The translations under genes were made by a program, and so were the position numbers. Source: Hyphomicrobiales bacterium (GTDB taxonomy: Bacteria; Pseudomonadota; Alphaproteobacteria; Rhizobiales; Rhizobiaceae). Taken from it: 41,701 nt of DNA. The notes beneath the pieces were generated by a model, which saw only the letters and a program-made list of their open reading frames with translations, searched no databases and was not told the DNA's origin. This document shows positions 15,455 to 24,282 of the stretch, piece by piece. Every line of letters starts with the position of its first letter. Position 1 is the first letter of the stretch. The stretch spans positions 1-41,701 of the forward strand of contig UCEY01000041.1 in assembly GCA_900471605.1 (NCBI GenBank), read 5' to 3'.

Positions 15455-15868
15455 TCATTCAGGCGCAGTTCCGATGACACTGGATTGATTGAGTAACGTG
15501 GCGATGGCGGTAAGCAACTGAGCCTCGACGAATGGCTTCTGAACAAGAATGCTGCCCGGCACTCCATGGGCTGACCAGAGGTGGGCGCTGTCACCGCTCA
15601 TATAGATGACGGGGATAGCCGAAACTAATTCGCGGGCTCGACGTCCAACGTCCCAGCCACTGAGGCCGTCTCCTAGACGAATGTCAGTGACAAGAGCGGA
15701 GACAGATCCAGCATTGCGTTCTAATAATGCGATGGCATCTTTGCCGCTGTCCACCGTCACAATCTTGAACCCGGCGCCTGACAACATTTCTTCCACCGCC
15801 AGCAGTACGAGCGGATCGTCTTCCACGAGAAGAATTAGGGGAGCGTCGGATGGCTGGGTCACTGTCAA
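15455..15868 (-). CDS. Single-domain response regulator
   Basis: The 137-residue CheY-like receiver has the acidic pocket LLVEDDP (Asp17, Asp18), a phosphoacceptor in LVTDIRL (Asp62), a Ser/Thr-like position in YMSGDS (Ser91) and the conserved Lys in VQKPF (Lys111). It carries no output domain, so it acts by protein contact or as a phosphate sink in a phosphorelay. No histidine kinase gene is in the window, so its partner is elsewhere. The two extra small residues at the end are not informative. Confidence 0.92.
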   Translation of the reverse strand: MTVTQPSDAPLILLVEDDPLVLLAVEEMLSGAGFKIVTVDSGKDAIALLERNAGSVSALVTDIRLGDGLSGWDVGRRARELVSAIPVIYMSGDSAHLWSAHGVPGSILVQKPFVEAQLLTAIATLLNQSSVIGTAPE

Positions 15869-16007
15869 TCCTATAGATGTTCAGCTCTCATACCGGTTGA
15901 CCCGCAGGCAGACCAGAACGCGCAACTACCTAGGTAGTTCCACCAAATCGGCGGGCATCCCGGCTGCCGCTTCTTGACTCGGCCGCCCATGCTGTCAGGT
16001 TCCGGAC

Positions 16008-16202
16008 ATGAGCAAGCCCCAACATCGCTTCGACCTCCGCAAGGACGGCGAATTCACATGGGAAATATTCGACACCACGACCGGACGAACTGTGGTTGTC
16101 GAGGGTAAGCCCTATTGCGACCTGCCGCTCGACAGCGCCGATACCCTTGTCGACTTCATGAATTCGGTGAGTATGGTGCCGGATGGGGATACGTTGCATT
16201 GA
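16008..16202 (+). CDS. Small conserved hypothetical protein, 64 aa
   Basis: The product reads MSKPQHRFDLRKDGEFTWEI followed by FDTTTGRTVVVEGKPYCDLP and an acidic end. It looks like one small beta-rich domain. AGGTTCCGG precedes the ATG at normal spacing. Proteins of this kind (RFDLRKDxDFTWEIFDxxTG) are widespread in rhizobia with no known role. It diverges from the response regulator gene. Confidence 0.7.
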   Translation: MSKPQHRFDLRKDGEFTWEIFDTTTGRTVVVEGKPYCDLPLDSADTLVDFMNSVSMVPDGDTLH

Positions 16203-16314
16203 GCTCCACTACCGACTTTAGTGTCGAACTAGTCGTGCGGCGAACCTTGCCGAAGAGATCAGTGACCTAGAGAGACAGTGTCTGCACGATGAAAGGGACA
16301 GCTTATCCTCCAAC

Positions 16315-16566
16315 TTAATTGCCGCTGATATCAAGATCGGCTTCCTCCGCCGCTCGGAGGAACGCGGCCCGCGCTTCGGCCACTGGGCGGCTACCTCTCA
16401 TAACGTCGAGGAAGATTTCGCGCGCCCGAAGAAACTCTTCCCCGGAATTAATGGGCCGAGAGGAACTAAGGATTTCTGCAGCCTGCTCGGTGCTACTGAC
16501 TTTGCGTCTTAGCCCATTTCCATCTTCGTAGACCACGGGTCGACGCCAGCGTTTAGGATCAAACAT
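16315..16566 (-). CDS. DUF982 family protein
   Basis: This 83-residue protein follows the DUF982 pattern: W-x-x-PV-x-Y near the N-terminus (KRWRRPVVYEDGNGLRRKVS), STEQAAEIL, a region corresponding to the WP segment (SSSRPINSG), and ARAAFLRAAEEADLDIS at the end. DUF982 proteins are numerous small cytoplasmic proteins of rhizobia, often on plasmids, with unknown function. GGAG precedes the start at normal distance. A second, broken DUF982 gene is at 31692. Confidence 0.82.
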   Translation of the reverse strand: MFDPKRWRRPVVYEDGNGLRRKVSSTEQAAEILSSSRPINSGEEFLRAREIFLDVMRGSRPVAEARAAFLRAAEEADLDISGN

Positions 16567-16716
16567 TCTTCAACTCCGCCAATCGGCGCCAGACAACATC
16601 CATCATCCAAATGCGTTCGCCACTCTGGCCATAGCTCAGGCGCTGAGGTCGCAGCGGGGTCGGCGATCAGTGACTGGAAGTCGGATTACGATCCGATGCT
16701 GGACCTCATCGAGCTT

Positions 16717-17220
16717 TTATCGGCGCTTCAAATCGAGTTCGGTCGTGACGATCGGCCTACCAGAACTCGGATCCTTGTCCACGGTCCTGATACGCAGGCC
16801 GGTTTCGCCGACCTTTTCAATGATCATGGTGGCCTTGCGGTCCCCATAGATCTCATTAGCCCACGTCACGTCCAGATTGATCGCGTTGCCGTCGCGACTT
16901 CCCGCGAGGCTCGAAGGCTTGCCCGACACCCCCACATAGGTACCCGAATAGGAGTTGCCGGACGTATTGACCTTGGCTTTGAAGCCCCGCGTAATCACAA
17001 CGAGGGCGCGGCATGACCCATCCATCGAGAAGCTCGATGCATCGGCCTCGGACTTCATATTGCAGGACACGTTGACGTTCTCACCGCCGAGCTTTCGGAG
17101 CACCTTGCCGCCGCCCGTCCAATTACCTTCGATAGATTTCAGGAAGTCTTCCTCGGCTGCCGTCGCGCCGAAGGGGATAAGCGAACTTGCGATCAACGTA
17201 GCAATCGAGAAAATGCGCAT
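16717..17220 (-). CDS. Secreted protein of unknown function, 167 aa
   Basis: Start 17220 (MRIFSIATLIASSLIPFGAT) gives a clean Sec signal peptide with an A-x-A type site near residue 22, preceded by GGAG at the right distance; the longer open frame upstream is not coding-like. The mature part is beta-rich (LKSIEGNWTGGGKVLRKLGG, a single CNMKSE cysteine and a second in GSCRALVV) and resembles small lipocalin-like periplasmic proteins of rhizobia. A ligand-binding role is guesswork. Confidence 0.75.
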   Translation of the reverse strand: MRIFSIATLIASSLIPFGATAAEEDFLKSIEGNWTGGGKVLRKLGGENVNVSCNMKSEADASSFSMDGSCRALVVITRGFKAKVNTSGNSYSGTYVGVSGKPSSLAGSRDGNAINLDVTWANEIYGDRKATMIIEKVGETGLRIRTVDKDPSSGRPIVTTELDLKRR

Positions 17221-17698
17221 CGTGAACTCCGTTGTTCTTGATGCGTCACAACCGCAATAGGCAGCTATGGTTCCGTTTGCCTGTTTATGGCAACGTGACT
17301 GGTGGCATATGCAAAAGGAATGAGATGCAACAACGCGCCCATGTAGGACGCGCGGTTGCCAACGGGCGACTGTCGGTAGAGCCTTGGCAGCAGTCACGGA
17401 GAGCAGAAATGGACGCTCGATCTACCCGGCTTGAGAAGAAAATGCAGCAGTTGCGGACGGTGGTTCCAGAAAGATGTGCCATGTCAGGAATCTACCATGG
17501 TACGATCACCATGATGAATTGCCGTCAACGTTTCAGAGCGATCTCTAGATGCGTCAGTTAAGCGGCTTCATGCTGGCTAACAAAGATCGGTGTTGACGCA
17601 GCAGCGGAAGACGGTCCCGGCAGGCTCATCCGCGATCTGCGCGAGATGGCTAAAATGAGGACAGCGAGGCTGTTGCCGTCGTTGGGAAAGCCTGCTGA
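17221..17698. other. 478-base stretch without a clear gene
   Basis: No frame here combines a start, a ribosome site and protein-like composition. Near the right end one frame (about 17584-17698, plus strand) reads GRLIRDLREMAKMRTARLLP, which could be the relic of a DNA-recombinase or transposase gene, but no start is visible and the match is not specific enough to name. Confidence 0.35.
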
Positions 17699-19210
17699 TC
17701 ACGCCGAGACAGACCTTCCTCCAAAGGATTTTATCTCAATATCCTTTAAATCGATGTCATGCTCCGGCCAAAAGCGCGACTTGTCGTAACGGAAGATCCC
17801 CTTCCGGTAGTAGCCGACGCCCGGCGTCGATACGAGGAGTGGCGTGGCGATCCCCTTGAAATTCATCGTGAAGTGATAACCCGACTTCACCACCACGAAA
17901 TCGAGTGATTTCAGATCGATTCCCTGGCTGGTGAACACCGCAGGATCGTGACTAAAGGCAGGTTTGGTGGTGAGAAGCACAAACACCCGTTCCTCCACCA
18001 GAACGACAGCGGCGCTCCCAAGCGAACTCGCCTCCCCGCCATGGAATGGCCCGGCGAGCGTATATTCGCCCTCGCTCAGATGGACCACTCTCCCCGTGAT
18101 CCTGCGTGACGATAAGCCCGGCGAAATCTGTCCGCCGACATCGAGCGTGACAGTGGCGCCCAATCCGGCATCCTCTGCGTGCTTCACACTGGCCGGATCG
18201 GTGACGGTCAATGCACCTCGAAGCTCGGGGAAACTGTCCAGCACCTCCGCGAGCAAAACGGTGCTGTCACCAGGCGCACCGGCCAGGATCCGGTCGCCCA
18301 TGTCGGCCATGACATACGGGCGGTTGGCTGGTTGCGATCGCACGATCTCGAAGGCAGCCGGTATCTCGAAAAGGTCGTCGATGAAGCGCTCCCGGTTATC
18401 CCAAAAGGCCCATGCGAGGTCCTTGGCCACCTCCGAAGCCCGCGAAACGGTTCCGTCGGTCATCACTGTCACCACCTGCCCGATATTGTAATCGTCTGCA
18501 TATCGGAAGACGTTATAGATGGAGATGTCGACAATGTCGGTTGCTCCGGCTGCAAACGCTCGGGCTTTGTCGTGAATCTCGCCAAGCGGGCCGCTCGCAG
18601 TTTCGCCGGCGCCTGGCAGGATCATCGGCACCCGTGCCCTGACAACCACCGGCCGCAAGTCACCCCTCAAGACCTGCAGGGTCAATTCCGCGGCTCGCAT
18701 GCCGCATTCGACCACGTCCGAATGCGGGTTCTCCTTACAGGCTATGCAGATTTGCGTATTTTCCAGCATGGCGTCTGTCAGGTGCGCATGCAGGTCGAGC
18801 CCGATCCCGATCGGCACGGAGGGCCCGACGTGCTGTCTGAGCTTGGCCAACAGATCTCCTTCTAGGTCGGCGATCTGGGTCGACGCGGCCGCGCCGTGCA
18901 GATCAAGAATAATCGCATCAGGCCGCGACGCCGCGATTCGATCGGTCAGTTCTCTGAGGATCGCCTCGTAAAAAGCGTGGTCGACGAGACCGCTCGGCGG
19001 AGCCGAAACAGAGATGAGCGGCAGGATCTCGACGTCTGTTTCCCTCAGGTACCGGATGATGCCGCCCAATGTCGAACCGGCACACTGGAACACCGCTTCC
19101 CCCCTTTGGATCTCGAACTGGTCGGCGGTGGCCGGCAGCGGATTGAGGCGGTTGGACTCGTGATATAGACGGCCGACGGCAATCCGTGGCCTCTGGTTGG
19201 TCACGTTCAT
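17699..19210 (-). CDS. M81 family metallopeptidase (MlrC-like)
   Basis: M81 enzymes are zinc peptidases typified by microcystinase MlrC, which cuts linearised cyclic peptides. The 503-residue protein shows the family landmarks: RIAVGRLYHESNRLNPLPAT (Glu/His near the N-terminus), IILDLHGAAAS, IGLDLHAHLTD and CKENPHSDVVE, and then a C-terminal domain with GGQISPGLSSR and KSGYHFTMNFKG. Rhizobial relatives are often encoded next to ABC transporters and probably act in the cytoplasm on an imported amide or peptide. It is the last gene of the five-gene minus-strand operon. Confidence 0.92.
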   Translation of the reverse strand: MNVTNQRPRIAVGRLYHESNRLNPLPATADQFEIQRGEAVFQCAGSTLGGIIRYLRETDVEILPLISVSAPPSGLVDHAFYEAILRELTDRIAASRPDAIILDLHGAAASTQIADLEGDLLAKLRQHVGPSVPIGIGLDLHAHLTDAMLENTQICIACKENPHSDVVECGMRAAELTLQVLRGDLRPVVVRARVPMILPGAGETASGPLGEIHDKARAFAAGATDIVDISIYNVFRYADDYNIGQVVTVMTDGTVSRASEVAKDLAWAFWDNRERFIDDLFEIPAAFEIVRSQPANRPYVMADMGDRILAGAPGDSTVLLAEVLDSFPELRGALTVTDPASVKHAEDAGLGATVTLDVGGQISPGLSSRRITGRVVHLSEGEYTLAGPFHGGEASSLGSAAVVLVEERVFVLLTTKPAFSHDPAVFTSQGIDLKSLDFVVVKSGYHFTMNFKGIATPLLVSTPGVGYYRKGIFRYDKSRFWPEHDIDLKDIEIKSFGGRSVSA

Positions 19211-19240
19211 GATTTCAGAGCTTTCTGTTCGGTTAAGGGT

Positions 19241-20311
19241 TTATCGCTGGTTCCACTCGTTCCAGCGTTCAAGCAGCATCTGGTTATTCGCGTTTATCCA
19301 GGCAGCGTCCGGGCGGATGAGCTTCTCGAACACTTCCGGTGAGATCGGCGAGGCCGCCTGCGCTTCCGCATTCATTGTCTTCCCCGCCGAATATCGGACC
19401 GGGGTGCACGTCAGAGCCTCACAAACCTTTGCCTGCGCTTGCGGATGCGCGAGGAAATATTCGAGGAACTTGATCGCGTTGGCGCGATGAGGCGCCTTCT
19501 TGATCAATGCCCAGCGGTCGCCGACAAGAAACGCCTGATCCTGGCTCCAAGCGAGCGGCTGGCCTTCCTTCTTCAACGCCGAGGCGCGCGTCTGCCAGAT
19601 TTCGCCAGCGACATACTCTCCGCTGCGGAACCCTTGGGTGCTCTGATCGCCTGTCTTCCACCACAGGCTGATATGCGGGCGGATCATATCGAGGTTGGCT
19701 AGCGCGCGATCGACGTCGAGCGGGAACAGCTCGTCAGGCTTAACGCCGTCGGCAAGCAGCGCTGCCGCCATAACCCGCCACGGGTCATTGAAATTCGGCA
19801 TGGAGCGTGGCCCCGGGAACGTCCTCACGTCGAAGAAATCGGCCCAGGTCTTGAGGCCTGGCGCTGGAAACGACCTGGTATTGTAGGCCAGAAGTGTCGT
19901 CCCGTAGGCGGAGAGAACGCCGGAGGACGCGCATGCGCCCGGGAGCAGATCCTTGTCCGCCTGATAGGCGCGGCAGAACTCGGTCATGTCCTCGTTCATC
20001 GATCTGTGGAGCTCCGAGGCCGCCTGGATCTCGCCAGCCTGATAGAGGTCCCATTCCACATTGCCGGTCTGTGCCATCGCCTTGATGCGGGCGACATTCT
20101 CCGAGCCCGTGCCGGACACGGTGACCACCTGGATCCCGGTCTCCTTGGTGAAGGGGTCGAAGAAGTGGGTCCGCATCTCCTGTTCCAGGGTCCCGCCAGT
20201 CGTCGCGATGACGAGTTTTTCCTGGGCAGACACCGAAGCGGATCCCAAAACGGCGTAAACGGCGGCCGCGGTTAGGGTTAAGTTCCGGCATTTCTTCAGA
20301 TGTTTACGCAT
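19241..20311 (-). CDS. ABC transporter substrate-binding protein (PotD-like)
   Basis: Residues 1-30 (MRKHLKKCRNLTLTAAAVYA, then SASVSAQE) are a signal peptide for the periplasm. The mature 326 residues have the family 1/polyamine-binding layout: KLVIATTGGTLEQEMRTHFF, PFTKETGIQVVTVSGTG, a hinge segment LAYNTRSFPAPGLKTWADFF and AINSF-like C-lobe residues. GGAGG lies upstream of the ATG. It captures the substrate for the permeases encoded just before it. Relatives bind putrescine, spermidine or other amines; the ligand here cannot be read from sequence. Confidence 0.92.
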   Translation of the reverse strand: MRKHLKKCRNLTLTAAAVYAVLGSASVSAQEKLVIATTGGTLEQEMRTHFFDPFTKETGIQVVTVSGTGSENVARIKAMAQTGNVEWDLYQAGEIQAASELHRSMNEDMTEFCRAYQADKDLLPGACASSGVLSAYGTTLLAYNTRSFPAPGLKTWADFFDVRTFPGPRSMPNFNDPWRVMAAALLADGVKPDELFPLDVDRALANLDMIRPHISLWWKTGDQSTQGFRSGEYVAGEIWQTRASALKKEGQPLAWSQDQAFLVGDRWALIKKAPHRANAIKFLEYFLAHPQAQAKVCEALTCTPVRYSAGKTMNAEAQAASPISPEVFEKLIRPDAAWINANNQMLLERWNEWNQR

Positions 20312-20329
20312 GATCGGTTTTTCCTCCTG

Positions 20330-21205
20330 TCAAATCCGGCTCGTGGCCCTATGGAGTTTTTGGAGTAGTGTAAGACCGCCCATCACCAGCAGCGAGACGA
20401 GCACCAGCATCGTCGAGACGGCCGCCACGACCGGCGTTAGATTGAAGTCGATGTCCTCGAACATCTTGCGTGTGATGGTCTTGCCTTCGATCCCGGAGAG
20501 GAAAAAAGCGACTGTCGCTTCGTCGAATGATGCGAGGAAGGCAAACACTGCACCGGTAGAGACACTTGGCGCAATGCCCGGAAGCACGACGCTGAAGAAT
20601 GCTCTCGATCGGCCGGCGCCACAGTTCAATGCGGCCAGTTCGAGCGTCGCGTCGAAGCGCTGAAGAGAAGCCGTGACCGTCAGAACGACATAGGGAACGG
20701 CGAGTATCGTGTGGGCGATCAGAAAGCCGACGAAGTTGCCCGACAGTTTCAGGGGCGCGAACGCGACGAACACCGATACGGCGATGACGATATGCGGAAC
20801 GATCATCGGGCTGATCGTCACCGCCTGAAGTAGGGCCTTGCCTGGCAGATCGCCGCGGACAAGGGCGATCGCTGCAAGCGTGCCGATGATCGTCGCCGAG
20901 ACGGTGGTCGCTGCCGCGATTTTGAGACTGAAGAGGGTCGCGGCGATCCAGTCAGGATCGGTCACATATTGAACATACCATTTGAAGGTGATGCCTTTCG
21001 GCGGAAACTCGAGATAGTCCGCCGATCCAAGCGACATGGGGATCACCAGCACGGTCGGAAGGATGAGAAAGAACAGCAGCGCCGCCAGACCGACGGTCGT
21101 CGCGATCCCGAAGACGTAACGAAGACCGACCTCCTGAGGACGCGCGTGTTTCGGGATGCGGTCTTCCATCTCAGCCGCTTCGCGCTCGGCGAGTGCGTAG
21201 TTCAT
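20330..21205 (-). CDS. ABC transporter permease (PotC-like)
   Basis: This inner-membrane permease of 291 residues has about six transmembrane helices and the EAA-type coupling loop (LELAALNCGAGRSRAFFSVVLPG) that contacts the ATPase. Start 21205 (MNYALAEREAAEMEDR) is one base after the stop of the upstream permease; earlier frame residues are an extension without support. It forms the channel with the other permease. Confidence 0.92.
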   Translation of the reverse strand: MNYALAEREAAEMEDRIPKHARPQEVGLRYVFGIATTVGLAALLFFLILPTVLVIPMSLGSADYLEFPPKGITFKWYVQYVTDPDWIAATLFSLKIAAATTVSATIIGTLAAIALVRGDLPGKALLQAVTISPMIVPHIVIAVSVFVAFAPLKLSGNFVGFLIAHTILAVPYVVLTVTASLQRFDATLELAALNCGAGRSRAFFSVVLPGIAPSVSTGAVFAFLASFDEATVAFFLSGIEGKTITRKMFEDIDFNLTPVVAAVSTMLVLVSLLVMGGLTLLQKLHRATSRI

Positions 21206-21206
21206 A

Positions 21207-22115
21207 TCAGGCGACACCGGCGAACCCTCGATTGAGAGACAGAGTTTTGCGAAAGGCGATGACGAAGGTGAGCGTCGCTGCAAGAAGCACCGTCGAGAGT
21301 GCCCCGGCAAAAGCCCAATCGAGCGTCTCAGTCGTTTGCTGGCCGATGAGCGTCGCCATCAGCATCGTTCGCGGCCCGCCAACCAGCGCCGGCGTCACGT
21401 AAAAACCGAGTGCCAGGATGAAGGTCATCAGGCAGCCCGCGAAAACACCAGGCAGGCTTAGCGGCAGCATGATCCGCCAGAAGGCGCTGGTGCCGCCGGC
21501 CCCAAGGTTTCTTGCTGCTTGGCCAAGCTCCTTCGGGATGGCGTGCACGGCCGCGAAGATCGGCAGAATCATATACGGCAAGAGCACATGGGTCATCGCC
21601 ATGATAACCGCCCCTTCGGTGTAGATCAGTCGCAAAGGCTGGGTGATCCAGCCGAGATTCAGAAGGAGCTCGTTCACGACGCCCTTGCGCTGCAACAGCA
21701 CGATCCATGCGTAAGATCGCACCAATGTCGACGTCCAGAGCGGGATGAGCACGCACACCGTGGTGAGCGCCGCCCATCTGCGTGGAAGTTTCGCCATCGC
21801 GAACGCGATCGGATAACCGATAAAAAGGCTCGCAATGGTTACCGCAAATGCGATTTCGAACGTCCGCAGCAAGACCGTCAGATAAAGGGGTGAGCGGATG
21901 AGCCGCCGGAACTGTTCCAGTCCAAATTCGGGCGCGAACAAACTTCCGATCAACAGCTTGCCGACCGGATACAGGAAGCCGAATCCCATCAGCAACACGA
22001 GCGGAGCGATGAGCATCAGAGAGAGTGTTTTCGAATAGCCGCGGGCATAGCTGGCCCGCGCCCGGTTATTGATTGCGTTGATGGGTGGAGCGGCGATCGT
22101 CGAGGTTACAGTCAT
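21207..22115 (-). CDS. ABC transporter permease (PotB-like)
   Basis: The 302-residue membrane protein starts MTVTSTIAAPPINAINNRAR, then has six hydrophobic segments (LMLIAPLVLLMGFGFLYPVG first) and the coupling loop LGQAARNLGAGGTSAFWRIMLP. ATG 22115 overlaps the ATPase stop (ATGA), which fixes the start; the longer open frame upstream is inside the ATPase gene. It pairs with the second permease to form the transporter channel. Confidence 0.93.
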   Translation of the reverse strand: MTVTSTIAAPPINAINNRARASYARGYSKTLSLMLIAPLVLLMGFGFLYPVGKLLIGSLFAPEFGLEQFRRLIRSPLYLTVLLRTFEIAFAVTIASLFIGYPIAFAMAKLPRRWAALTTVCVLIPLWTSTLVRSYAWIVLLQRKGVVNELLLNLGWITQPLRLIYTEGAVIMAMTHVLLPYMILPIFAAVHAIPKELGQAARNLGAGGTSAFWRIMLPLSLPGVFAGCLMTFILALGFYVTPALVGGPRTMLMATLIGQQTTETLDWAFAGALSTVLLAATLTFVIAFRKTLSLNRGFAGVA

Positions 22116-23239
22116 TGAACAGACCCCACCCCCCGCGGAAACAGCCGCACAGCGGAGGGAGCGATCACGAGATCGACTGTCTCGCCCTGCACAAACGTCG
22201 CATGTCCGATGCTTGATGGAACCAGGACCTGAACCGGCGCCTCTCCCTGCCCCTCGATCTGGACCAGGATTATATGCGCCTGGCCGAGGAAGATGACCGC
22301 TTCGACCGTCCCTCGAAGGACGTTGTCGGTCGTGTGGCCAAATTCGAAACGACGCGTGATGGTGATATCTTCGGGCCTGATCGCGACGCGGACCCTGCCG
22401 CCAAGCCGATATTGTTCGGACTCCCCGTCCGCGACCAGATCCGACGAGAGTGTGGCATGCTCGGAAATTCGCACGCGGCATTTGCCAAGTTCCGCCTCGA
22501 CATATTCTCCATTCAGGAAGTTCATCTTGCCAACGAACTCCGCGACAAAGGATGTGGCCGGCCTTTGATAGAGGTCGAACGGCGATCCAACTTGGACGAG
22601 TCGGCCCTCCGACATCACCGCAATACGATCGGACATGGTCAAAGCCTCTTCCTGATCATGGGTGACGTAAACCACGGTGACTCCGAGGCGGTTTTGGATC
22701 CGTTTGATCTCGATCTGCATGGTCTCGCGAAGTTTCTTGTCCAGTGCGCTGAGCGGCTCGTCCATCAGCAGGACCGGCGGTTCGGCGATCAGTGCGCGGG
22801 CGACGGCGACCCGTTGCTGCTGCCCTCCCGACAATTGCTGCGGATAGCGACCTTCGAAACCGGTTAACTGGACAAGATCGATCATCTCGGATACCCGACG
22901 ATTGATGTCTTTGGTTGTAACGCTTCGCATTCTCAGTGGAAAAGCGACGTTCTGCGCTACAGTCATGTGAGGGAAGAGAGCATATTTCTGGAAAACCATG
23001 CCAACGGCGCGTCGGTTGGGAGCCAAATAGGTAATGTCTCGAGATCCAACACAGATCTGCCCGGCATTCGGGAACTCAAACCCCGCTATCATCATCAGTA
23101 AGGTCGTCTTGCCCGAGCCGGAGGGCCCTAGCAGCGACAGAAATTCGCCAGCTTTAACCGAGAGAGAAACATCCGAAACGACTGATTTGTCGCCGAACGT
23201 CTTTTCGATCTGAAGTATATCGATAGGTTCTCCGTGCAA
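22112..23239 (-). CDS. ABC transporter ATPase (PotA-like), TTG start
   Basis: The 375-residue ATPase has Walker A LGPSGSGKTT (about 38-47), Q-loop MVFQKYALFPH, signature LSGGQQQR, Walker B LLMDEP and H-loop VTHDQEEAL, followed by a C-terminal TOBE-like domain (RPEDITITRR, IFLGQAHIILV) as in PotA. The start is TTG at 23239, 10 bases after GGAGG; no ATG occurs in frame before the Walker A motif, so TTG is the only sensible start. It leads the transporter-peptidase operon. A GntR operator sits 209 bases upstream. Confidence 0.94.
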   Translation of the reverse strand: MHGEPIDILQIEKTFGDKSVVSDVSLSVKAGEFLSLLGPSGSGKTTLLMMIAGFEFPNAGQICVGSRDITYLAPNRRAVGMVFQKYALFPHMTVAQNVAFPLRMRSVTTKDINRRVSEMIDLVQLTGFEGRYPQQLSGGQQQRVAVARALIAEPPVLLMDEPLSALDKKLRETMQIEIKRIQNRLGVTVVYVTHDQEEALTMSDRIAVMSEGRLVQVGSPFDLYQRPATSFVAEFVGKMNFLNGEYVEAELGKCRVRISEHATLSSDLVADGESEQYRLGGRVRVAIRPEDITITRRFEFGHTTDNVLRGTVEAVIFLGQAHIILVQIEGQGEAPVQVLVPSSIGHATFVQGETVDLVIAPSAVRLFPRGVGSVQ

Positions 23240-23447
23240 TTTCGGTTTTCCTCCACAGGATTGAGCGAGTTCTCAGCGATGGCAGAGTCATATGTTCAAG
23301 AGACAGAACGGCCGATGATCGCAAGAAGCCTCGATGTGTCTACGCTCCCGCGGCCGGATGTGCCGTCGGCGGGCTGGTTTTATTCCCCTACGCACGTTCG
23401 ACGTGCTTGTTCGTGTGTCAGATGTAGCGTCTATACATTTTGGATTT

Positions 23448-23463
23448 TTTTGTTGCAACAAAA
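23448..23463. promoter_or_regulatory. GntR/FCD operator, site 1
   Basis: TTTTGTTGCAACAAAA is a perfect 16-bp palindrome in the divergent region between the transporter operon and the FCD/GntR gene, 39 bases before the latter's start. The same palindrome recurs at 24207 and, imperfectly, at 24238, so it is very probably the regulator's own site. Confidence 0.75.
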
Positions 23464-23501
23464 TTATCGTGGTGGAGAAAAAAACTTTGGCAGGAACGTC
23501 A

Positions 23502-24191
23502 ATGGAAGAGTCTGAAGGGCTGGTAGGCGGATCGAGCAAGGTGATGGGCCTTGGTGATCGCGCTTACGAGGATCTGAAGGAAAAGCTAGTGCGGGGAGCC
23601 TATCCGCCAGGCCATAAAATCACCGTCCGCGCGGTCGCCGAGGAGCTTGGATACGGCACCACGCCAGCACGAGATGCGCTCAACCGCCTCGTCGCCGAGC
23701 GAGCGCTGGTCTTTTCTGGTCCGAAGACGGTCGTCGTCCCAACGCTGTCGCTCGCAGAGCTTTATGAAGTCACCCAGATGCGGCTGCGTCTCGAGGGATT
23801 GGCCGCAGAAAAGGGCGCAATCGGCGCCGGAGCCGCTGATATTGCTCAATTGGAGGCCTTTCAGGGCGAGATCGAAGCAGCGCTGACGGAAGGGCGGTAT
23901 GCCGACGCGCTATGGAGCAATAAGGGGTTCCACTTCCATATCTATGGTCGGGCTCAGATGCCGATGCTGCTCGCAACGATCGAAACCCTGTGGCTTCGTG
24001 TCGGCGCGGCATTCAACGATCTCTACCCGGAGTTCGCGATCTCGAAATACGGAATTCAGAACCATCGCGCTGCGCTGGAAGGGCTCCGTCATAAGGATCC
24101 CCAGGAGGTCAAGGCCGCGATTGAAACGGACATTCGTGACGGTTATCGCCGCCTTCGCCAGGCATTGAGCGACCGCTCTTTGAAAAAATAG
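23502..24191 (+). CDS. GntR-family regulator with FCD domain
   Basis: The 229-residue protein has an N-terminal winged helix (RAYEDLKEKLVRGAYPPGHK, ITVRAVAEELGYGTTPARDA, NRLVAERALVF) and an all-helical FCD ligand domain with His residues in GFHFHIYGRAQMPML and NHRAALEGL that usually hold a metal ion. Start 23502 follows AGGA at six bases; the longer open frame upstream runs through its operator. It lies between the leftward transporter-peptidase operon and the rightward aminotransferase operon, and palindromes flank both, so it likely senses the imported compound or a product of it. Confidence 0.92.
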   Translation: MEESEGLVGGSSKVMGLGDRAYEDLKEKLVRGAYPPGHKITVRAVAEELGYGTTPARDALNRLVAERALVFSGPKTVVVPTLSLAELYEVTQMRLRLEGLAAEKGAIGAGAADIAQLEAFQGEIEAALTEGRYADALWSNKGFHFHIYGRAQMPMLLATIETLWLRVGAAFNDLYPEFAISKYGIQNHRAALEGLRHKDPQEVKAAIETDIRDGYRRLRQALSDRSLKK

Positions 24192-24206
24192 TCCGTCTTC
24201 TCCGAA

Positions 24207-24222
24207 TTTTGTTGCAACAAAA
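24207..24222. promoter_or_regulatory. GntR/FCD operator, site 2
   Basis: A second exact TTTTGTTGCAACAAAA palindrome lies 15 bases after the regulator's stop codon and 61 bases before the aminotransferase start. This places a regulated promoter between the two genes rather than simple read-through. Confidence 0.75.
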
Positions 24223-24237
24223 ATGGAATTCTGTTTC

Positions 24238-24253
24238 TTTTGTTGCATCAAAG
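24238..24253. promoter_or_regulatory. GntR/FCD operator, site 3 (degenerate)
   Basis: TTTTGTTGCATCAAAG matches sites 1 and 2 at 14 of 16 positions, and its centre is 31 bases (three helical turns) from the centre of site 2. Two sites on one face of the helix suggest cooperative binding at the aminotransferase promoter. Confidence 0.6.
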
Positions 24254-24282
24254 CGGCGAACTTGTCGCCGGGGAGGATCAAC

